Source of the DNA: Candidatus Caribbeanibacter nitroreducens
Lineage (GTDB): Bacteria; Gemmatimonadota; Gemmatimonadetes; Palauibacterales; Palauibacteraceae
Length of the DNA stretch: 36,700 bases
NCBI GenBank assembly: GCA_947581645.1
Contig: CANPVF010000021.1
Span: 1 to 36,700, forward strand
Reading direction: 5' to 3'
The notes under the pieces: model-generated
The model's database searches: none
Told to the model about the DNA's origin: nothing
The model's input: the letters and a program-made list of their open reading frames with translations, nothing else
In this document: positions 1 through 8,884 of the stretch, in pieces
Layout: each line of letters opens with the position of its first letter
Numbering within the stretch: position 1 is the first letter of the stretch
Program-made: the position numbers and the translations under genes

Positions 1-20
1 CGGACGAGGACGACGTCCAA

Positions 21-91
21 TTGGCCCCCCGGGAGTCGAACCCGGATTACCGGCTCCAAAGGCCGGAGTCTTGCCGTTAGACCAGGGGCCA
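21..91 (-). tRNA. tRNA-Gln (anticodon UUG)
   Basis: The reverse strand folds as a full cloverleaf. The 7-bp acceptor stem (TGGCCCC with GGGGCCA) starts with the U1-A72 pair typical of tRNA-Gln. The anticodon stem CCGGC/GCCGG holds the loop CTTTGGA, giving anticodon TTG. The T arm is CCGGG-TTCGACT-CCCGG. The discriminator base is A. The 3' CCA is not encoded, so it must be added by the CCA-adding enzyme, whose gene is at 5927-7417. No other tRNA is seen nearby. Confidence 0.96.
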
Positions 92-107
92 GCGCACGGT
101 CGATGGA

Positions 108-136
108 AGTATGGAATCACCGCCAGCGGGCGGCAA
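108..136 (-). promoter_or_regulatory. Probable housekeeping promoter of tRNA-Gln
   Basis: On the minus strand a -35 element TTGCCG (131-136) lies exactly 17 bp upstream of a -10 element CATACT (108-113). The first base of the tRNA is 16 bases beyond the -10, so transcription would start a few bases before the mature 5' end. Spacing and form match the promoters proposed here for alaS and recA. Confidence 0.6.
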
Positions 137-205
137 TGGCCGCCGCGGCGCGACGGGAATCTTCGTGCCCCGTGGAACACCGCGGGGCCCGCGGCGTTCG
201 CCGGC

Positions 206-1288
206 TCAGTCGCCGGCGTCCCGGGTCGCCCGCTCCCGGTCGTCCGATCCGTCGCCCTCCTCCACGGTGGACTCGACGATCTCCTCGCTTCGCTCGACCT
301 CCGACCACTCGATGCCCAGCACCCGGACGTACCAGATGCCCATGAGGCTCACCGGGATGAAGGTCAGGATGTGGTACCCGGTGGCGAAGCCGACCACCTG
401 GGCCGAGGCCACGCCGTAGAGCCCGAGCGCCAGCTTGGCCGCCGCCTCGAAGGGCCCGAAGAACCCGGGACTGGACGGGATGGCCACGGCGAAGGCGATC
501 AGGGACTGCACGAACACGGCGCCCGTGAAGCCCGGGGCCGTGATGTCGAACGCCAGCAGGCCCAGCCAGATGGACGCCGCCAGCCACAGCCACACGGCGA
601 AGGACCACGCCAGGGCCCGGAGGAAGAGCACGGGGTCGTGCAGGGACCCCAGGCCGTCGATGAAGCCGGAGAGGACCTCGATCCCGCGGTCGGTCAGGTG
701 CGGGGGGAGGACGCGTCCCGCGGTGGCCTCGAAGAGGGTGAGGGTCCGGTCCGGGTAGCGGACCATGAGCCACAGGACGACCAGCGCCAGGCCGAAGAGC
801 CCGGCTCCCACCGCCGTCAGGTCCCGGATCGTGGAATCGGCTCCGATGCCGGCCGAGACGAAGCCGGGGACCGAGATGGAGAGGAAGAGGAAGAAGGCGA
901 CCACCAGGCCGTCGAACACCCGCTCCACCACCAGCGACGCGAAGGACTCGCTCATCCCCACGTCGCTGATCTTCGACAGGCTGAACGCCCGGGCGAACTC
1001 CCCGAGCCGTGCCGGCAGCACGTTGTTGGCCATGAAGCCGATGCAGACGGCGGCGAATCGCGGGCGGAACCCCACGCCGGGGGCGTTGGGCAGGAGCAGG
1101 ACTCGCCACCGTGCGGCGCGGACGGCGAACCCGGCGGTGGCCACGACGACGGAGGCCGTGAGGAGCCAGGGGTCGGCGCCGCGGATCTCGGTCCACACCT
1201 CGGCCAGCGAGACGTCGTGGAGGACCCACCACAGCAGGGCCGCCGAGATGATCAGCCCCACGAGCCCCCGGATCCGTCGCTTACTCAC
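206..1288 (-). CDS. YbhN/AglD-like multi-spanning membrane protein (flippase-like domain)
   Basis: A 360-aa integral membrane protein with about eight hydrophobic segments. It resembles the lysylphosphatidylglycerol-synthetase N-terminal/YbhN family (old UPF0104 type), including the conserved stretch NNVLPARLGEFARAF near residues 88-102 and the motif IPSSPGFFGPFE. Family members are inner-membrane proteins. Some are linked to lipid or lipid-linked sugar translocation, but the substrate here cannot be told. The GTG start has GGGAG seven bases upstream. The C-terminal 35 residues are a charged, Glu/Asp/Arg-rich cytoplasmic-type tail. It lies 65 bases downstream of pdxJ on the same strand and may be co-transcribed. 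Family assignment is firm; function is unknown. Confidence 0.85.
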   Translation of the reverse strand: MSKRRIRGLVGLIISAALLWWVLHDVSLAEVWTEIRGADPWLLTASVVVATAGFAVRAARWRVLLLPNAPGVGFRPRFAAVCIGFMANNVLPARLGEFARAFSLSKISDVGMSESFASLVVERVFDGLVVAFFLFLSISVPGFVSAGIGADSTIRDLTAVGAGLFGLALVVLWLMVRYPDRTLTLFEATAGRVLPPHLTDRGIEVLSGFIDGLGSLHDPVLFLRALAWSFAVWLWLAASIWLGLLAFDITAPGFTGAVFVQSLIAFAVAIPSSPGFFGPFEAAAKLALGLYGVASAQVVGFATGYHILTFIPVSLMGIWYVRVLGIEWSEVERSEEIVESTVEEGDGSDDRERATRDAGD

Positions 1289-1353
1289 GGCGAAACTCCC
1301 ATCGTCCCCGGTCGCTGTATCCCGTCAACCGTCGCCCCGCCCCCCGGCGGCCG

Positions 1354-2094
1354 TCACGCGTCCCGGAGCCCGCGCCGGGCGCGATCCACGATCTCCCGCA
1401 TCGTGCGCACGGCGTCCTCCATGCCCTCGAACACCGAGCGGCTCACCACGGAGTGGCCGATGCTCACCTCCTCGCACTCGGGGATGGCCACCACTGGCGC
1501 CACGTTCTCGTAGGTGAGGCCGTGGCCCATGTGGACGTCCAGGCCCAGGTCCCGGGCGGCCCGGGCCCCCGAGCGGAGCCGATCGAGCTCCGCCTCGCGC
1601 CCCTCGTCACTCGTGGCGTTGGCGTACTCGCCGGTGTGGAGCTCGACGGCGTCGGCGCCCCAGTCGGCGGCCCGGCGTATGGCCTCCTCCTCCGGGTCGA
1701 TGAACAGGGCGACCCGGCTCCCGGCGTCCGCGAGCCGCTCCATGGCGCCCGTGATCCGCTCCCTCGTCCCGCTCTCGAGCGCCATACCGCCCTCGGTGGT
1801 GACCTCCTGCCGACGCTCGGGGACCAGGGTGGCCTGGTAGGGCTCCCACTCCCGCGCCAGCTCCACCACCTCCTCGTCGGTGGAGAGCTCCAGGTTCAGC
1901 ACCGTCCGGATCGTCTCGTCCAGCAGCCGGACGTCGCGTTCCTGCACGTGGCGCCGGTCCTCGCGCAGGTGGACGGTGATCCCGTCCGCGCCCCCCAGCT
2001 CCGCCAGCACCGCGGCCCGGACGGGGTCCGGCTCGTCGGTCTGGCGGGCTTCGCGAACGGTGGCGACGTGGTCGACGTTGATGTACAGCCTCAT
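1354..2094 (-). CDS. pdxJ: Pyridoxine 5'-phosphate synthase PdxJ
   Basis: Closes the ring of pyridoxine 5'-phosphate from 3-amino-2-oxopropyl phosphate and 1-deoxy-D-xylulose 5-phosphate, the last ring-forming step of DXP-dependent vitamin B6 synthesis; cytosolic TIM barrel. At 246 aa it matches the usual family length. Signature stretches are INVDHVATVREAR at residues 5-17, HLREDRRHVQ at 42-51 and VPERRQEVTTEGG at 91-103, followed by the late glycine-rich GHGLTYENV. The ATG start is fixed by the conserved N-terminus; its ribosome site (GGAG, about 12 bases away) is weak. Other B6-dependent enzymes in the window (threonine aldolase, aromatic decarboxylase) use its end product, but that is not evidence of linkage. 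Confidence 0.97.
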   Translation of the reverse strand: MRLYINVDHVATVREARQTDEPDPVRAAVLAELGGADGITVHLREDRRHVQERDVRLLDETIRTVLNLELSTDEEVVELAREWEPYQATLVPERRQEVTTEGGMALESGTRERITGAMERLADAGSRVALFIDPEEEAIRRAADWGADAVELHTGEYANATSDEGREAELDRLRSGARAARDLGLDVHMGHGLTYENVAPVVAIPECEEVSIGHSVVSRSVFEGMEDAVRTMREIVDRARRGLRDA

Positions 2095-2166
2095 CAGACT
2101 GGGTTGCTCCGGTGACTCCAGGATGAGCGGATCTCTGGCGCAGCGGGGACCGGGCGGCGCCGGCGG

Positions 2167-3105
2167 TCAGGCGGACGAGCCCCCGTCCCCGGAGACCATC
2201 TCCCCGACGGCGCGGCGCACGGCCGGCTCCACGTCCGCCTGGCGCAGGAGCTCCTCCGTCAGGCTAGCATACAGGCTCCGCGCGGCGGGATCGAGGGCCT
2301 CCAGATGCGATCGGACGGTCTCGAGGTCGCCCCGGACCACCGGACCCGTGAGCCCCGCGGCAGGCCCGTGCCGCTCCACCTGGTCCAGGGCCGACCGGGC
2401 CAGGGGCAGGAGGTCGTCGGCCGAGGCCGCCCCGCCGGAGGCCTCCCGCACCTGGCCCAGTCCCGCGCCCAGGCACGCCACCAGGAGGTTCGAGGCCAGC
2501 ACCGCGCCGGCGTGGTAGCGCGCCTTCTCCCCCGGCCTGACGCGGAGGGCCCGCCGTCCGATGGTCGAGGCCAGCTCCTCGGCCAGCTCGGCGGCCTCGC
2601 CCTCCCCCTCGACGCCGAAGGTGACGCCGCGGAAGGCGTCGGCCTCCGGGCGGGCGACGGCGCACAGCGGATGGAAGCTCGCCACCGGCGGCCTCTCCCC
2701 GTCCGTCGCCTCGCCCAGGGGCGCCAGCTCCGAGGCGGGGCGGGTGCCGGAGGTGTGGAAGGCGGCCCGCAGAGCGGGGCCCGACGGGGTCGCTGCGCCC
2801 GTGGCGGGCAGGAGGCCCGCCTCCGCCAGGCCACGCCCCCAGGACCGGGCGGCCTCCCGGATGGAGCCGTCGGGGACGCAGAAGAAGAGGAGGAGCTCCC
2901 CGTCCGATCGCCGGGACAGCTCCCGGATCCGGTCCTCCCGCGGGCCGTAGGCGATCTCGTCTCGCCCCTCCAGGAAGTCGGGGCGCCCGGGACGGCGTCC
3001 CGCCACCCAGACCCCGCCGAAGTCACCGCTGGCCTCGAGGGCGGCCGCCAGGGAGAGGCCGATCCGGCCCGCTCCGACGACGCCCGCCTCCGCGGCGGCG
3101 GTCAC
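2167..3105 (-). CDS. Rossmann-fold/DUF2520 putative NAD(P)-dependent oxidoreductase
   Basis: A 312-aa protein. The N-terminal Rossmann fold has the dinucleotide-binding fingerprint GAGRIGLSLAAALEASG (residues 11-27). The C-terminal helical DUF2520 domain carries the typical FHPLCAV and KARYHAGAVLASN motifs. The architecture resembles ketopantoate reductases and F420-dependent NADP oxidoreductases, but the substrate is unknown. In other bacteria this family often sits beside pantothenate genes; none are present here. Its GTG start overlaps the hflX stop in a GTGA junction, so the two are probably translationally coupled. pdxJ follows 72 bases later. Confidence 0.86.
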   Translation of the reverse strand: MTAAAEAGVVGAGRIGLSLAAALEASGDFGGVWVAGRRPGRPDFLEGRDEIAYGPREDRIRELSRRSDGELLLFFCVPDGSIREAARSWGRGLAEAGLLPATGAATPSGPALRAAFHTSGTRPASELAPLGEATDGERPPVASFHPLCAVARPEADAFRGVTFGVEGEGEAAELAEELASTIGRRALRVRPGEKARYHAGAVLASNLLVACLGAGLGQVREASGGAASADDLLPLARSALDQVERHGPAAGLTGPVVRGDLETVRSHLEALDPAARSLYASLTEELLRQADVEPAVRRAVGEMVSGDGGSSA

Positions 3106-4409
3106 GCCGCGTCGCGCCGCCGGACCTTGACCCCGTCCTGTCCGCGCCAGCGACCCAGCACGTTCTCCGGCACCCGGGCGGTGAGGACGATCTGCAGCCC
3201 CTCCTGGCGCCGCTCCAGGACCTCGCCCTCGCGGTACGCCTCGGCCAGTCGCTCGCCGTCCTTGACCGAGAAGGTGACCTCCACGGTGGGACGGGCGCTC
3301 CGGATGCGCTCGCGCAGGACGCGCCGGATGTCCTCCAGGCCGTCCTCCTCGTGCACGGAGCTCAGCACGTGCGGGCCGAACAGCTCCGCCGCGCGCTTCC
3401 GGAGGGCCGCCTCCTCGGCGTGGGTGAGCTGGTCGATCTTGTGGAAGTCCAGGATCACCCGGCCCGAGGGCGTGTCCAGGTCGTCCAGCACCTCGTTCAC
3501 GGCCTCCACCTGGCGCTCCCAGTTCCGCGCCGAGGCGTCGATCACGTGGAGCAGGGCGTCGGCCTCCTGCACTTCCTCCAGGGTGGCGCGGAAGGAGGCC
3601 ACCAGGTGGTGGGGCAGCTTGCGGATGAAGCCCACGGTGTCCGTGATCAGCGCGTCGTAGCCCTCGCCCAGGTCGACCTGGCGCGTGGCGGAGTCCAGGG
3701 TGGCGAAGAGCCGGTCCTCGACGAACTGCTCGTCGTCGCTCAGCCCCTGGAGGATGGACGACTTGCCCGCGTTGGTGTAGCCCACCAGGGCCACGGTGAA
3801 CTCGTCCCGCCGGGCCTTCCTCTGCACGTCCCGGTTCTGGGCCACCTTGTCCAGGCGGTTCCGGAGCTTCGTGATCTTCTCGTCGATGAGCCGGCGGTCG
3901 GTCTCGATCTGCTGCTCACCGGGACCGCGCGCTCCGATCCCGCCGCCCATGCGGGAGAGGTGGGTCCACATGCGCTTCAGCCGCGGACGCATGTACTGGA
4001 GCTGCGCCAGCTCCACCTGGAGCTTCGCCTCCGCGGTCTGGGCGCGCTGGGAGAAGATGTCCAGGATGAGCTCCGTGCGGTCCATGACCCGCACGTCGAT
4101 CTCGTCCTCGAGGGTGGTTCCCTGGGTGGGACTCAGGTCCTCGTCGAAGACGATCAGGGAGGCGTCCCTCTCCGACGCCAGCGACCGGATCTGCTCCGTC
4201 TTCCCGCGGCCGATGTAGGTGGCCGGGTCCGGCGAGTTCCGGCGCTGCACCACCCGATCCACGACCTCGGCTCCCGCCGTGTCGGTGAGGAGCTCCAGCT
4301 CCTCCAGGTGCTCGTCCACCAGTTCCCGGGGCCGCTCCGGGGGCGGTGCGCCCACCAGGATGGCCCGCTCGACGGGATCCTCTACCTCGTGCATGGAACG
4401 ATCGGTCAT
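3102..4409 (-). CDS. hflX: Ribosome-associated GTPase HflX
   Basis: HflX binds the 50S subunit and splits stalled ribosomes using GTP. The chosen ATG gives 435 aa, close to family length. A longer open frame upstream (to 4553) is low-complexity and lacks family similarity. The N-terminal HflX domain (about 13-195) includes the glycine-rich stretch GGGIGARGPGEQQIETDRR at 155-173. The GTPase domain has G1 GYTNAGKS at 210-217 and G3 DTVGF at 257-261. The G4 position reads HKID (323-326) instead of NKxD, an unusual change in the guanine-specificity motif. An AGGAGG lies 15 bases upstream of the start, rather far. The stop overlaps the start of the DUF2520 gene. Confidence 0.95.
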   Translation of the reverse strand: MTDRSMHEVEDPVERAILVGAPPPERPRELVDEHLEELELLTDTAGAEVVDRVVQRRNSPDPATYIGRGKTEQIRSLASERDASLIVFDEDLSPTQGTTLEDEIDVRVMDRTELILDIFSQRAQTAEAKLQVELAQLQYMRPRLKRMWTHLSRMGGGIGARGPGEQQIETDRRLIDEKITKLRNRLDKVAQNRDVQRKARRDEFTVALVGYTNAGKSSILQGLSDDEQFVEDRLFATLDSATRQVDLGEGYDALITDTVGFIRKLPHHLVASFRATLEEVQEADALLHVIDASARNWERQVEAVNEVLDDLDTPSGRVILDFHKIDQLTHAEEAALRKRAAELFGPHVLSSVHEEDGLEDIRRVLRERIRSARPTVEVTFSVKDGERLAEAYREGEVLERRQEGLQIVLTARVPENVLGRWRGQDGVKVRRRDAA

Positions 4410-4467
4410 GGAAGCGGCGGTTGGCCTCCTCGCCTGTGTCCGAGCTCTCCGGTCGGTTCCCGGGGGG

Positions 4468-4483
4468 CGGACCGCGCGGTCCG
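4468..4483. repeat. Perfect 16-bp palindrome between rarA and hflX
   Basis: CGGACCGCGCGGTCCG is a perfect dyad with a 6-bp stem and a GCGC loop. It lies in the 97-bp gap between the rarA stop and the hflX start. No T-tract follows on either strand, so it is not a classical intrinsic terminator. It may be an RNA stem at the end of the long upstream unit, or a protein-binding site. Confidence 0.4.
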
Positions 4484-4506
4484 TCTCCCGGCTCTTCGTG
4501 CAGACC

Positions 4507-5934
4507 CTACCCGTCCTCCGCGCTCCGGGTCCGGGAGCCGTCTCCGCTCGCATCGTCTCCCCCGCCGGCGGAGGGCCCCTCGTTCCGGCGGCGGAGCTCC
4601 CGGATCCGCTCCAGGCGCTCGGCCAGCTTCGCCTCGACGCCGGCCTCCCCGGGCTCGTAGAAGGGCGCCGCGTCCCGCACCGCGTCCGGCAGATAGTGCT
4701 GCGGCGCCACGCCCTCGGGGTCGTCGTGGTCGTAGCGGTAGTCCTCGCCGTAGCCCAGCTCCTCCATCAGCTCGGTGGGGGCGTTCCGGATGTGCAGGGG
4801 CACCGGCTCCGCCGGCGTCTCACGCGCCGCCCGTCGGGCGCGTCCGAAGGCCTCGTAGATCCGATTCGACTTCGGCGAGGCGGCCAGGTAGACGGCGGCC
4901 TGCGCCAGGGCCAGGTCGCCCTCCGGGGAGCCGATGAAGTGGTACGCGTCCCGGGCGGCGACGCAGAGCGACAGCGCCCGCGGGTCGGCCAGACCGATGT
5001 CCTCCGAGGCCATCCGGGTCAGCCGGCGGGCGATGTACAGCGGATCCTCGCCGCCCTCGAGCATGCGCGCCAGCCAGTACAGGGCTCCGTCCGGATCGGA
5101 GCCGCGGATGGCCTTGTGGAGGGCGGAGATCAGGTTGTAGTGCTCCTCCCCGGACTTGTCGTAGCGGGCGAAGCGGCGCTGGAGCGCCTCCTCCACGTGC
5201 CCGACCTCGATGCATCCGCCCTCCGCCAGGTCGGCGGCCGTCTCCAGGGCGTTGAGCGCCCGGCGGGCATCGCCGTCGGCCGCCTCGCCCAGTCGCTCCA
5301 GGGCCTCCCCGTCGGCCTCGATCCCCCGTCCGCCCAGGCCGCGCTCCGGATCGTCCAGCGCCCGGCGGCAGACCCGCGTGACCTCGTCGGCCTCCAGCGG
5401 GTCCAGCGTGAAGATCCGCGTGCGGCTCAGGAGCGGTCCCACCACCTCGAAGCTCGGGTTCTCCGTGGTGGCCCCGATGAGGATCACGGTGCCGGCCTCC
5501 ACGTGGGGGAGGAGGGCGTCCTGCTGCGTCTTGTTGAAGCGATGGATCTCGTCCACGAAGAGCACGGTGTCGCGGCCCGTGGCGCGGCGCCGCTCCTCCG
5601 CCTCCTCGATGACCTCCCGGATCCGGGGGATGCCCTCGGTGACCGCGCTGAAGGGGACGAAGGCCGCGTCCGTGGCCCGGGCGATGATCCCGGCCAGGGT
5701 GGTCTTCCCGCAGCCCGGAGGGCCCCAGAAGATGAGGCTCGGGACGCGATCGCGCTCGATGAGCTCCCGGAGGGCGCTCCCCTCGCCCACCACGTCCTCC
5801 TGGCCGACGAACTCGTCCAGGCTCCGCGGCCGCATCCGGGTGGCCAGGGGCGCCCCCTCCGACGCCGAGAGCGGGCTCCCGTCCTCGTCGCGGCGGCCGG
5901 CGTCCGGACCGAAGAGCGTCGGCTCGTCAGGCAT
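4507..5934 (-). CDS. rarA: Replication-associated recombination protein RarA (MgsA), AAA+ ATPase
   Basis: A clamp-loader-like AAA+ ATPase acting at stalled forks and single-strand gaps, known to interact with SSB in E. coli. The 475 aa are slightly longer than E. coli RarA (about 447), owing to N- and C-terminal extensions. Walker A is GPPGCGKTT (71-79), Walker [10 protein letters not shown] (125-133), and sensor 1 is the GATTEN stretch. The C-terminal half carries the tetramerisation domain motifs ([22 protein letters not shown]). The C-terminus is an acidic, glycine-rich tail. The ATG overlaps the end of cca by 8 bases, so it is probably the last gene of the alaS-to-rarA unit. Confidence 0.96.
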   Translation of the reverse strand: MPDEPTLFGPDAGRRDEDGSPLSASEGAPLATRMRPRSLDEFVGQEDVVGEGSALRELIERDRVPSLIFWGPPGCGKTTLAGIIARATDAAFVPFSAVTEGIPRIREVIEEAEERRRATGRDTVLFVDEIHRFNKTQQDALLPHVEAGTVILIGATTENPSFEVVGPLLSRTRIFTLDPLEADEVTRVCRRALDDPERGLGGRGIEADGEALERLGEAADGDARRALNALETAADLAEGGCIEVGHVEEALQRRFARYDKSGEEHYNLISALHKAIRGSDPDGALYWLARMLEGGEDPLYIARRLTRMASEDIGLADPRALSLCVAARDAYHFIGSPEGDLALAQAAVYLAASPKSNRIYEAFGRARRAARETPAEPVPLHIRNAPTELMEELGYGEDYRYDHDDPEGVAPQHYLPDAVRDAAPFYEPGEAGVEAKLAERLERIRELRRRNEGPSAGGGDDASGDGSRTRSAEDG

Positions 5935-7417
5935 CCGACGCCGATCCGCCGTCCGTCCCGTCGTCGCTCCCGCCGAACCCCGGCGCGGGCTCCGGCGGCT
6001 CCCCGCCCCGCGGCGGTCCTCCGAGGCCGGGACCCGGCGGTGGGGCCGTCCCCTCCCCGTCGCCGGCGTCGCCCTCCGTCCCCCAGGACTCGAATTCGTC
6101 CAGCTGCTCCTCCTCCACCAGGCGCCGGGCCAGGGACATCAGCTCCTCCCGCTCGTTGAGCCGGGGATCCTCCACCACGCGGGAGAGGAGCTCCTTGAGG
6201 AGCACCCCCACCAGGGGCCCCTCCTCCACCCCCAGCTCCAGGATGTCCTCGCCGCTCACCGCCAGGTCGGAGGCCGTGAGCGGGGGATCCTCCTGCGCTT
6301 CCTCGTGCACCCGGCGCCACGTGGCCTTCAGGTATCTCTTCTTCTCCTCGGCGCCCACCGACCGCGCGCCGGCCAGGTGGAGCCGGAAGACGTCACGCAT
6401 GGAGTCGGTGCCCACCCGGGCCAGCCACTCCCTGATCTGCGCCGAGGAGTCCATGGGCCCCACCAGGGGACGGTAGTTCTCCAGCAGGTGGAGGACGCGC
6501 TGGCTGTCGTCGTTGCTGAACTTGAGCCGGTCCAGGAGCGACTTGGCGTCGTCGCTCCGGGTGTCCCACCGCTCGCCCAGGGGCACCATCCACCGCGCCA
6601 GCCGCACGATCTTCCGCTCCCGGGAGATCTCGTCCACGGCTCGAAAGTACTGCTCCCTCCGGGGGTGTCCCCCGTAGGTCTCCGCCAGCTCCGGGTACCA
6701 CACCCGGAGCACTCCGAACTCGGCGTAGAGGCGGAGCGCCGTCGAGGGGGTCCGATCCCCCAGGACCTTCATCAGCTCCTCCCGCACCCGCTCCGCCGAC
6801 AGGCCCTCCGTCAGGCGGGCGGCCGCGCCGAGCGCCTCCCGCGTCTCGTCGTCGATCCGCATGTCGTACCGGCCGGCGAAGCGGAGCCCGCGGAGCACGC
6901 GGAGGTGATCCTCCCGGAAGCGCTCCGCCGGCTCGCCCACGGCCCGCAGGATCCGCTGCTCGAGGTCCAGCCGGCCGTCGAAGGGGTCGCGGAGCTCCTT
7001 CGTGGCCGGGCGCCAGGCCATGGCGTTGATCGTGAAGTCTCGGCGGGAGAGGTCGGCGTCGATGCGCGCCGCGAACTCCACCACGGCGTGTCGCCCGTCG
7101 GACTCCACGTCGCGGCGGAAGGTGGTGACCTCGTACATCTCGTCGTCCCGGATCACGCCCACGGTGCCGTGCTCCACGCCGATGGGCGCCGTACGGGGGA
7201 AGATCCGCTGCACGTCGTCCGGGCGGGCGTCGGTGGCCAGGTCCCAGTCGGCACGCTCGTCCCCCATGAGGGCGTCGCGCACGGCGCCGCCCACGGCCCA
7301 CGCCTCGTACCCGCTGCTCTCCAGCCGCCCGGCCACCTCCCGCAGGCCGTCCGGCGGCTCGAGCTCGATCTCCTCCCTCTCCTCTCCGCCGGGCTCCGGG
7401 ACCTCGGGTCGGTTCAT
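5927..7417 (-). CDS. cca: CCA tRNA nucleotidyltransferase (class II)
   Basis: Adds or repairs the 3'-CCA of tRNAs, using CTP and ATP without a template. The head domain has GGAVRD (43-48) and the metal-binding DWD (57-59), followed by RRDFTINAM and the neck motif [15 protein letters not shown]. At 496 aa it is longer than minimal class II enzymes; the last 60 or so residues are a Gly/Pro/Glu-rich tail of no recognisable fold. I see no clear HD phosphohydrolase motif. A bacterial poly(A) polymerase is the main alternative. The need for a CCA-adding enzyme is visible in the window, since the tRNA-Gln gene lacks CCA. The ATG overlaps the preceding dehydrogenase stop in an ATGA junction. Confidence 0.92.
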   Translation of the reverse strand: MNRPEVPEPGGEEREEIELEPPDGLREVAGRLESSGYEAWAVGGAVRDALMGDERADWDLATDARPDDVQRIFPRTAPIGVEHGTVGVIRDDEMYEVTTFRRDVESDGRHAVVEFAARIDADLSRRDFTINAMAWRPATKELRDPFDGRLDLEQRILRAVGEPAERFREDHLRVLRGLRFAGRYDMRIDDETREALGAAARLTEGLSAERVREELMKVLGDRTPSTALRLYAEFGVLRVWYPELAETYGGHPRREQYFRAVDEISRERKIVRLARWMVPLGERWDTRSDDAKSLLDRLKFSNDDSQRVLHLLENYRPLVGPMDSSAQIREWLARVGTDSMRDVFRLHLAGARSVGAEEKKRYLKATWRRVHEEAQEDPPLTASDLAVSGEDILELGVEEGPLVGVLLKELLSRVVEDPRLNEREELMSLARRLVEEEQLDEFESWGTEGDAGDGEGTAPPPGPGLGGPPRGGEPPEPAPGFGGSDDGTDGGSASDA

Positions 7418-8235
7418 CCGCAGAGCACGCTGCCGCCGTTCACGTTCACGACCTCACCGGTGATCTGCCGGCCCAGGTCGCTGGCCAGAAAGCAGATGGG
7501 GCCCGCCACGTCCTCGGGCTGCGCCACGCGGCGGAGGGGGATCTCCGCCAGGATCTCCTCCATCTCCCCGGACTCGAGCACGGGCCGGCTCATGTCGGTG
7601 TCCACCCAGCCCGGGGCCACGGCGTTCGCCGTGATGTCCCGGGGACCGAGCTCGCCGGCCAGGGACTTGGTGAAGGAGATGATGCCGCCCTTGGACGCCG
7701 CGTAGTGGCTGTGCTCGGGCTCGCCCCGCTGGCCCGCCGTGGAGGAGACGAGGATCACGCGCCCTCCGTCGGGCATGCGCCGCACGGCCTCCCGGGTGGT
7801 GAGATAGATCGACCGCAGGTTCACGTCGATCATGCGCGACCACTCGTCGGCGTCCAGCTCCTCCAGCCGGACGGGCTCCTGGTTCCAGATGCCGGCGTTG
7901 CCGACGAAGACGTCGACCTGGCCGAACTCCTCGTCGGCGCGCTCGAACAGCGACCGCGCTCCGCTCTCCCGGGAGAGGTCCGCCGCCCGGGTCCAGACCC
8001 GGTCGTCGGCGTCCTCCACGCCGGCGGAGCGGAGGGCACGTCGGGCCTCCTCCGCGGTCCGGGCCGCCGCCTCGTCCGCCGTATGGTAGGCGATGCCCAC
8101 GGAGGCTCCGGCCCGGGCCAGCATGATCGCCGCCTCCCGCCCGATCCCGCGGGAGCCGCCGGTGATGACGACGCGCTTCCCCCGCAGGCCGGGCAGCCGC
8201 AGCTCCGAGCTCGCTTCAGCTTCCAGATCCACCAT
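7414..8235 (-). CDS. Short-chain dehydrogenase/reductase, FabG-like
   Basis: A 273-aa classical SDR. The cofactor motif TGGSRGIG is at 25-32, NAG at 113-115, the catalytic Ser at 164/165 and YAASK at 178-182 (Tyr178, Lys182). The C-terminal PGWVDTDM and NVNGG motifs are those of 3-oxoacyl-ACP-reductase-like enzymes. The substrate is unknown; its position between gmhA and cca gives no direct hint, though a sugar or acyl reductase for the envelope is possible. The ATG is chosen because it is preceded by GAGGGAG and the family begins about here; the open frame continues further upstream without similarity. It overlaps gmhA by 20 bases. Confidence 0.9.
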   Translation of the reverse strand: MVDLEAEASSELRLPGLRGKRVVITGGSRGIGREAAIMLARAGASVGIAYHTADEAAARTAEEARRALRSAGVEDADDRVWTRAADLSRESGARSLFERADEEFGQVDVFVGNAGIWNQEPVRLEELDADEWSRMIDVNLRSIYLTTREAVRRMPDGGRVILVSSTAGQRGEPEHSHYAASKGGIISFTKSLAGELGPRDITANAVAPGWVDTDMSRPVLESGEMEEILAEIPLRRVAQPEDVAGPICFLASDLGRQITGEVVNVNGGSVLCG

Positions 8236-8884
8236 CGATCGCTCCCTCTCCCCTCCGGTTCTCGATGCGTTCGACCGTCTCTCCTCGGCGCCGGTCGGCG
8301 CCGTCCCCTCCCGCGATCCAGCCGTCCACCCGGTCCACCACGGCGTGCTCCACCGCCAGGTGGAGCTCCTGGATCCGGGCCGGGTCGGCTGCCGGTACGG
8401 CCAGGCACAGGTCCGCCGCCTCCTGCAGGAGCCCCCCGTCGTCACCGGTCAGAGCCACGGTACGGGCGCCGAGCCTGCCGGCGGCCTCGACGGCGCGCAC
8501 CACGTTCTTCGAGGTGCCGCTCGTGGAGTGCACGACCAGCAGGTCGTTCGGGCCGGCGCGGGCCTCCACGGCCCGGGCGAAGGCGGCCGGGAACCCGAAG
8601 TCGTTGGCGGCCGCCGTGAGCTCCGGGGCGCTGGCGCCCAGGGCCTCGGCAGGCAGCGGACGGCGGCGGCGCCGGAATCGGACCACGTACTCGGCGGCCA
8701 CGTGCTGGGCGGTGGCCGCGCTCCCCCCGTTCCCGCAGAGGAGCACGCTCCCTCCGCCCTCCAGCGTCTCCCGCACCCAGGCGGCGTAGCGGGCGGCGGG
8801 TCGGGAGAGCTCCCGCGCCGTGCGGCGGGCGGCCTCCTCCAGGTCGCCCAGCGCCTCGGACAGGAACGCCCGGCCGTCGCTCAC
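8216..8884 (-). CDS. gmhA: D-sedoheptulose 7-phosphate isomerase (GmhA-type SIS protein)
   Basis: Converts sedoheptulose 7-phosphate to glycero-manno-heptose 7-phosphate, the first step towards the ADP- or GDP-heptoses of LPS core, S-layer or capsule; cytosolic. The 222-aa SIS domain has CGNGGSAATAQH (50-61) and STSGTSKN (120-127). All four zinc ligands of the family are present at His61, Glu65, Gln172 and His180, the same numbers as in E. coli GmhA. The C-terminal 30 residues are an extra Gly/Arg/Glu tail. The GTG start overlaps the stop of the phosphatase gene (GTGA). No hldE or gmhB is in the window, so the rest of the pathway must lie elsewhere. Another SIS isomerase is less likely given the full ligand set. 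Confidence 0.9.
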   Translation of the reverse strand: MSDGRAFLSEALGDLEEAARRTARELSRPAARYAAWVRETLEGGGSVLLCGNGGSAATAQHVAAEYVVRFRRRRRPLPAEALGASAPELTAAANDFGFPAAFARAVEARAGPNDLLVVHSTSGTSKNVVRAVEAAGRLGARTVALTGDDGGLLQEAADLCLAVPAADPARIQELHLAVEHAVVDRVDGWIAGGDGADRRRGETVERIENRRGEGAIDGGSGS

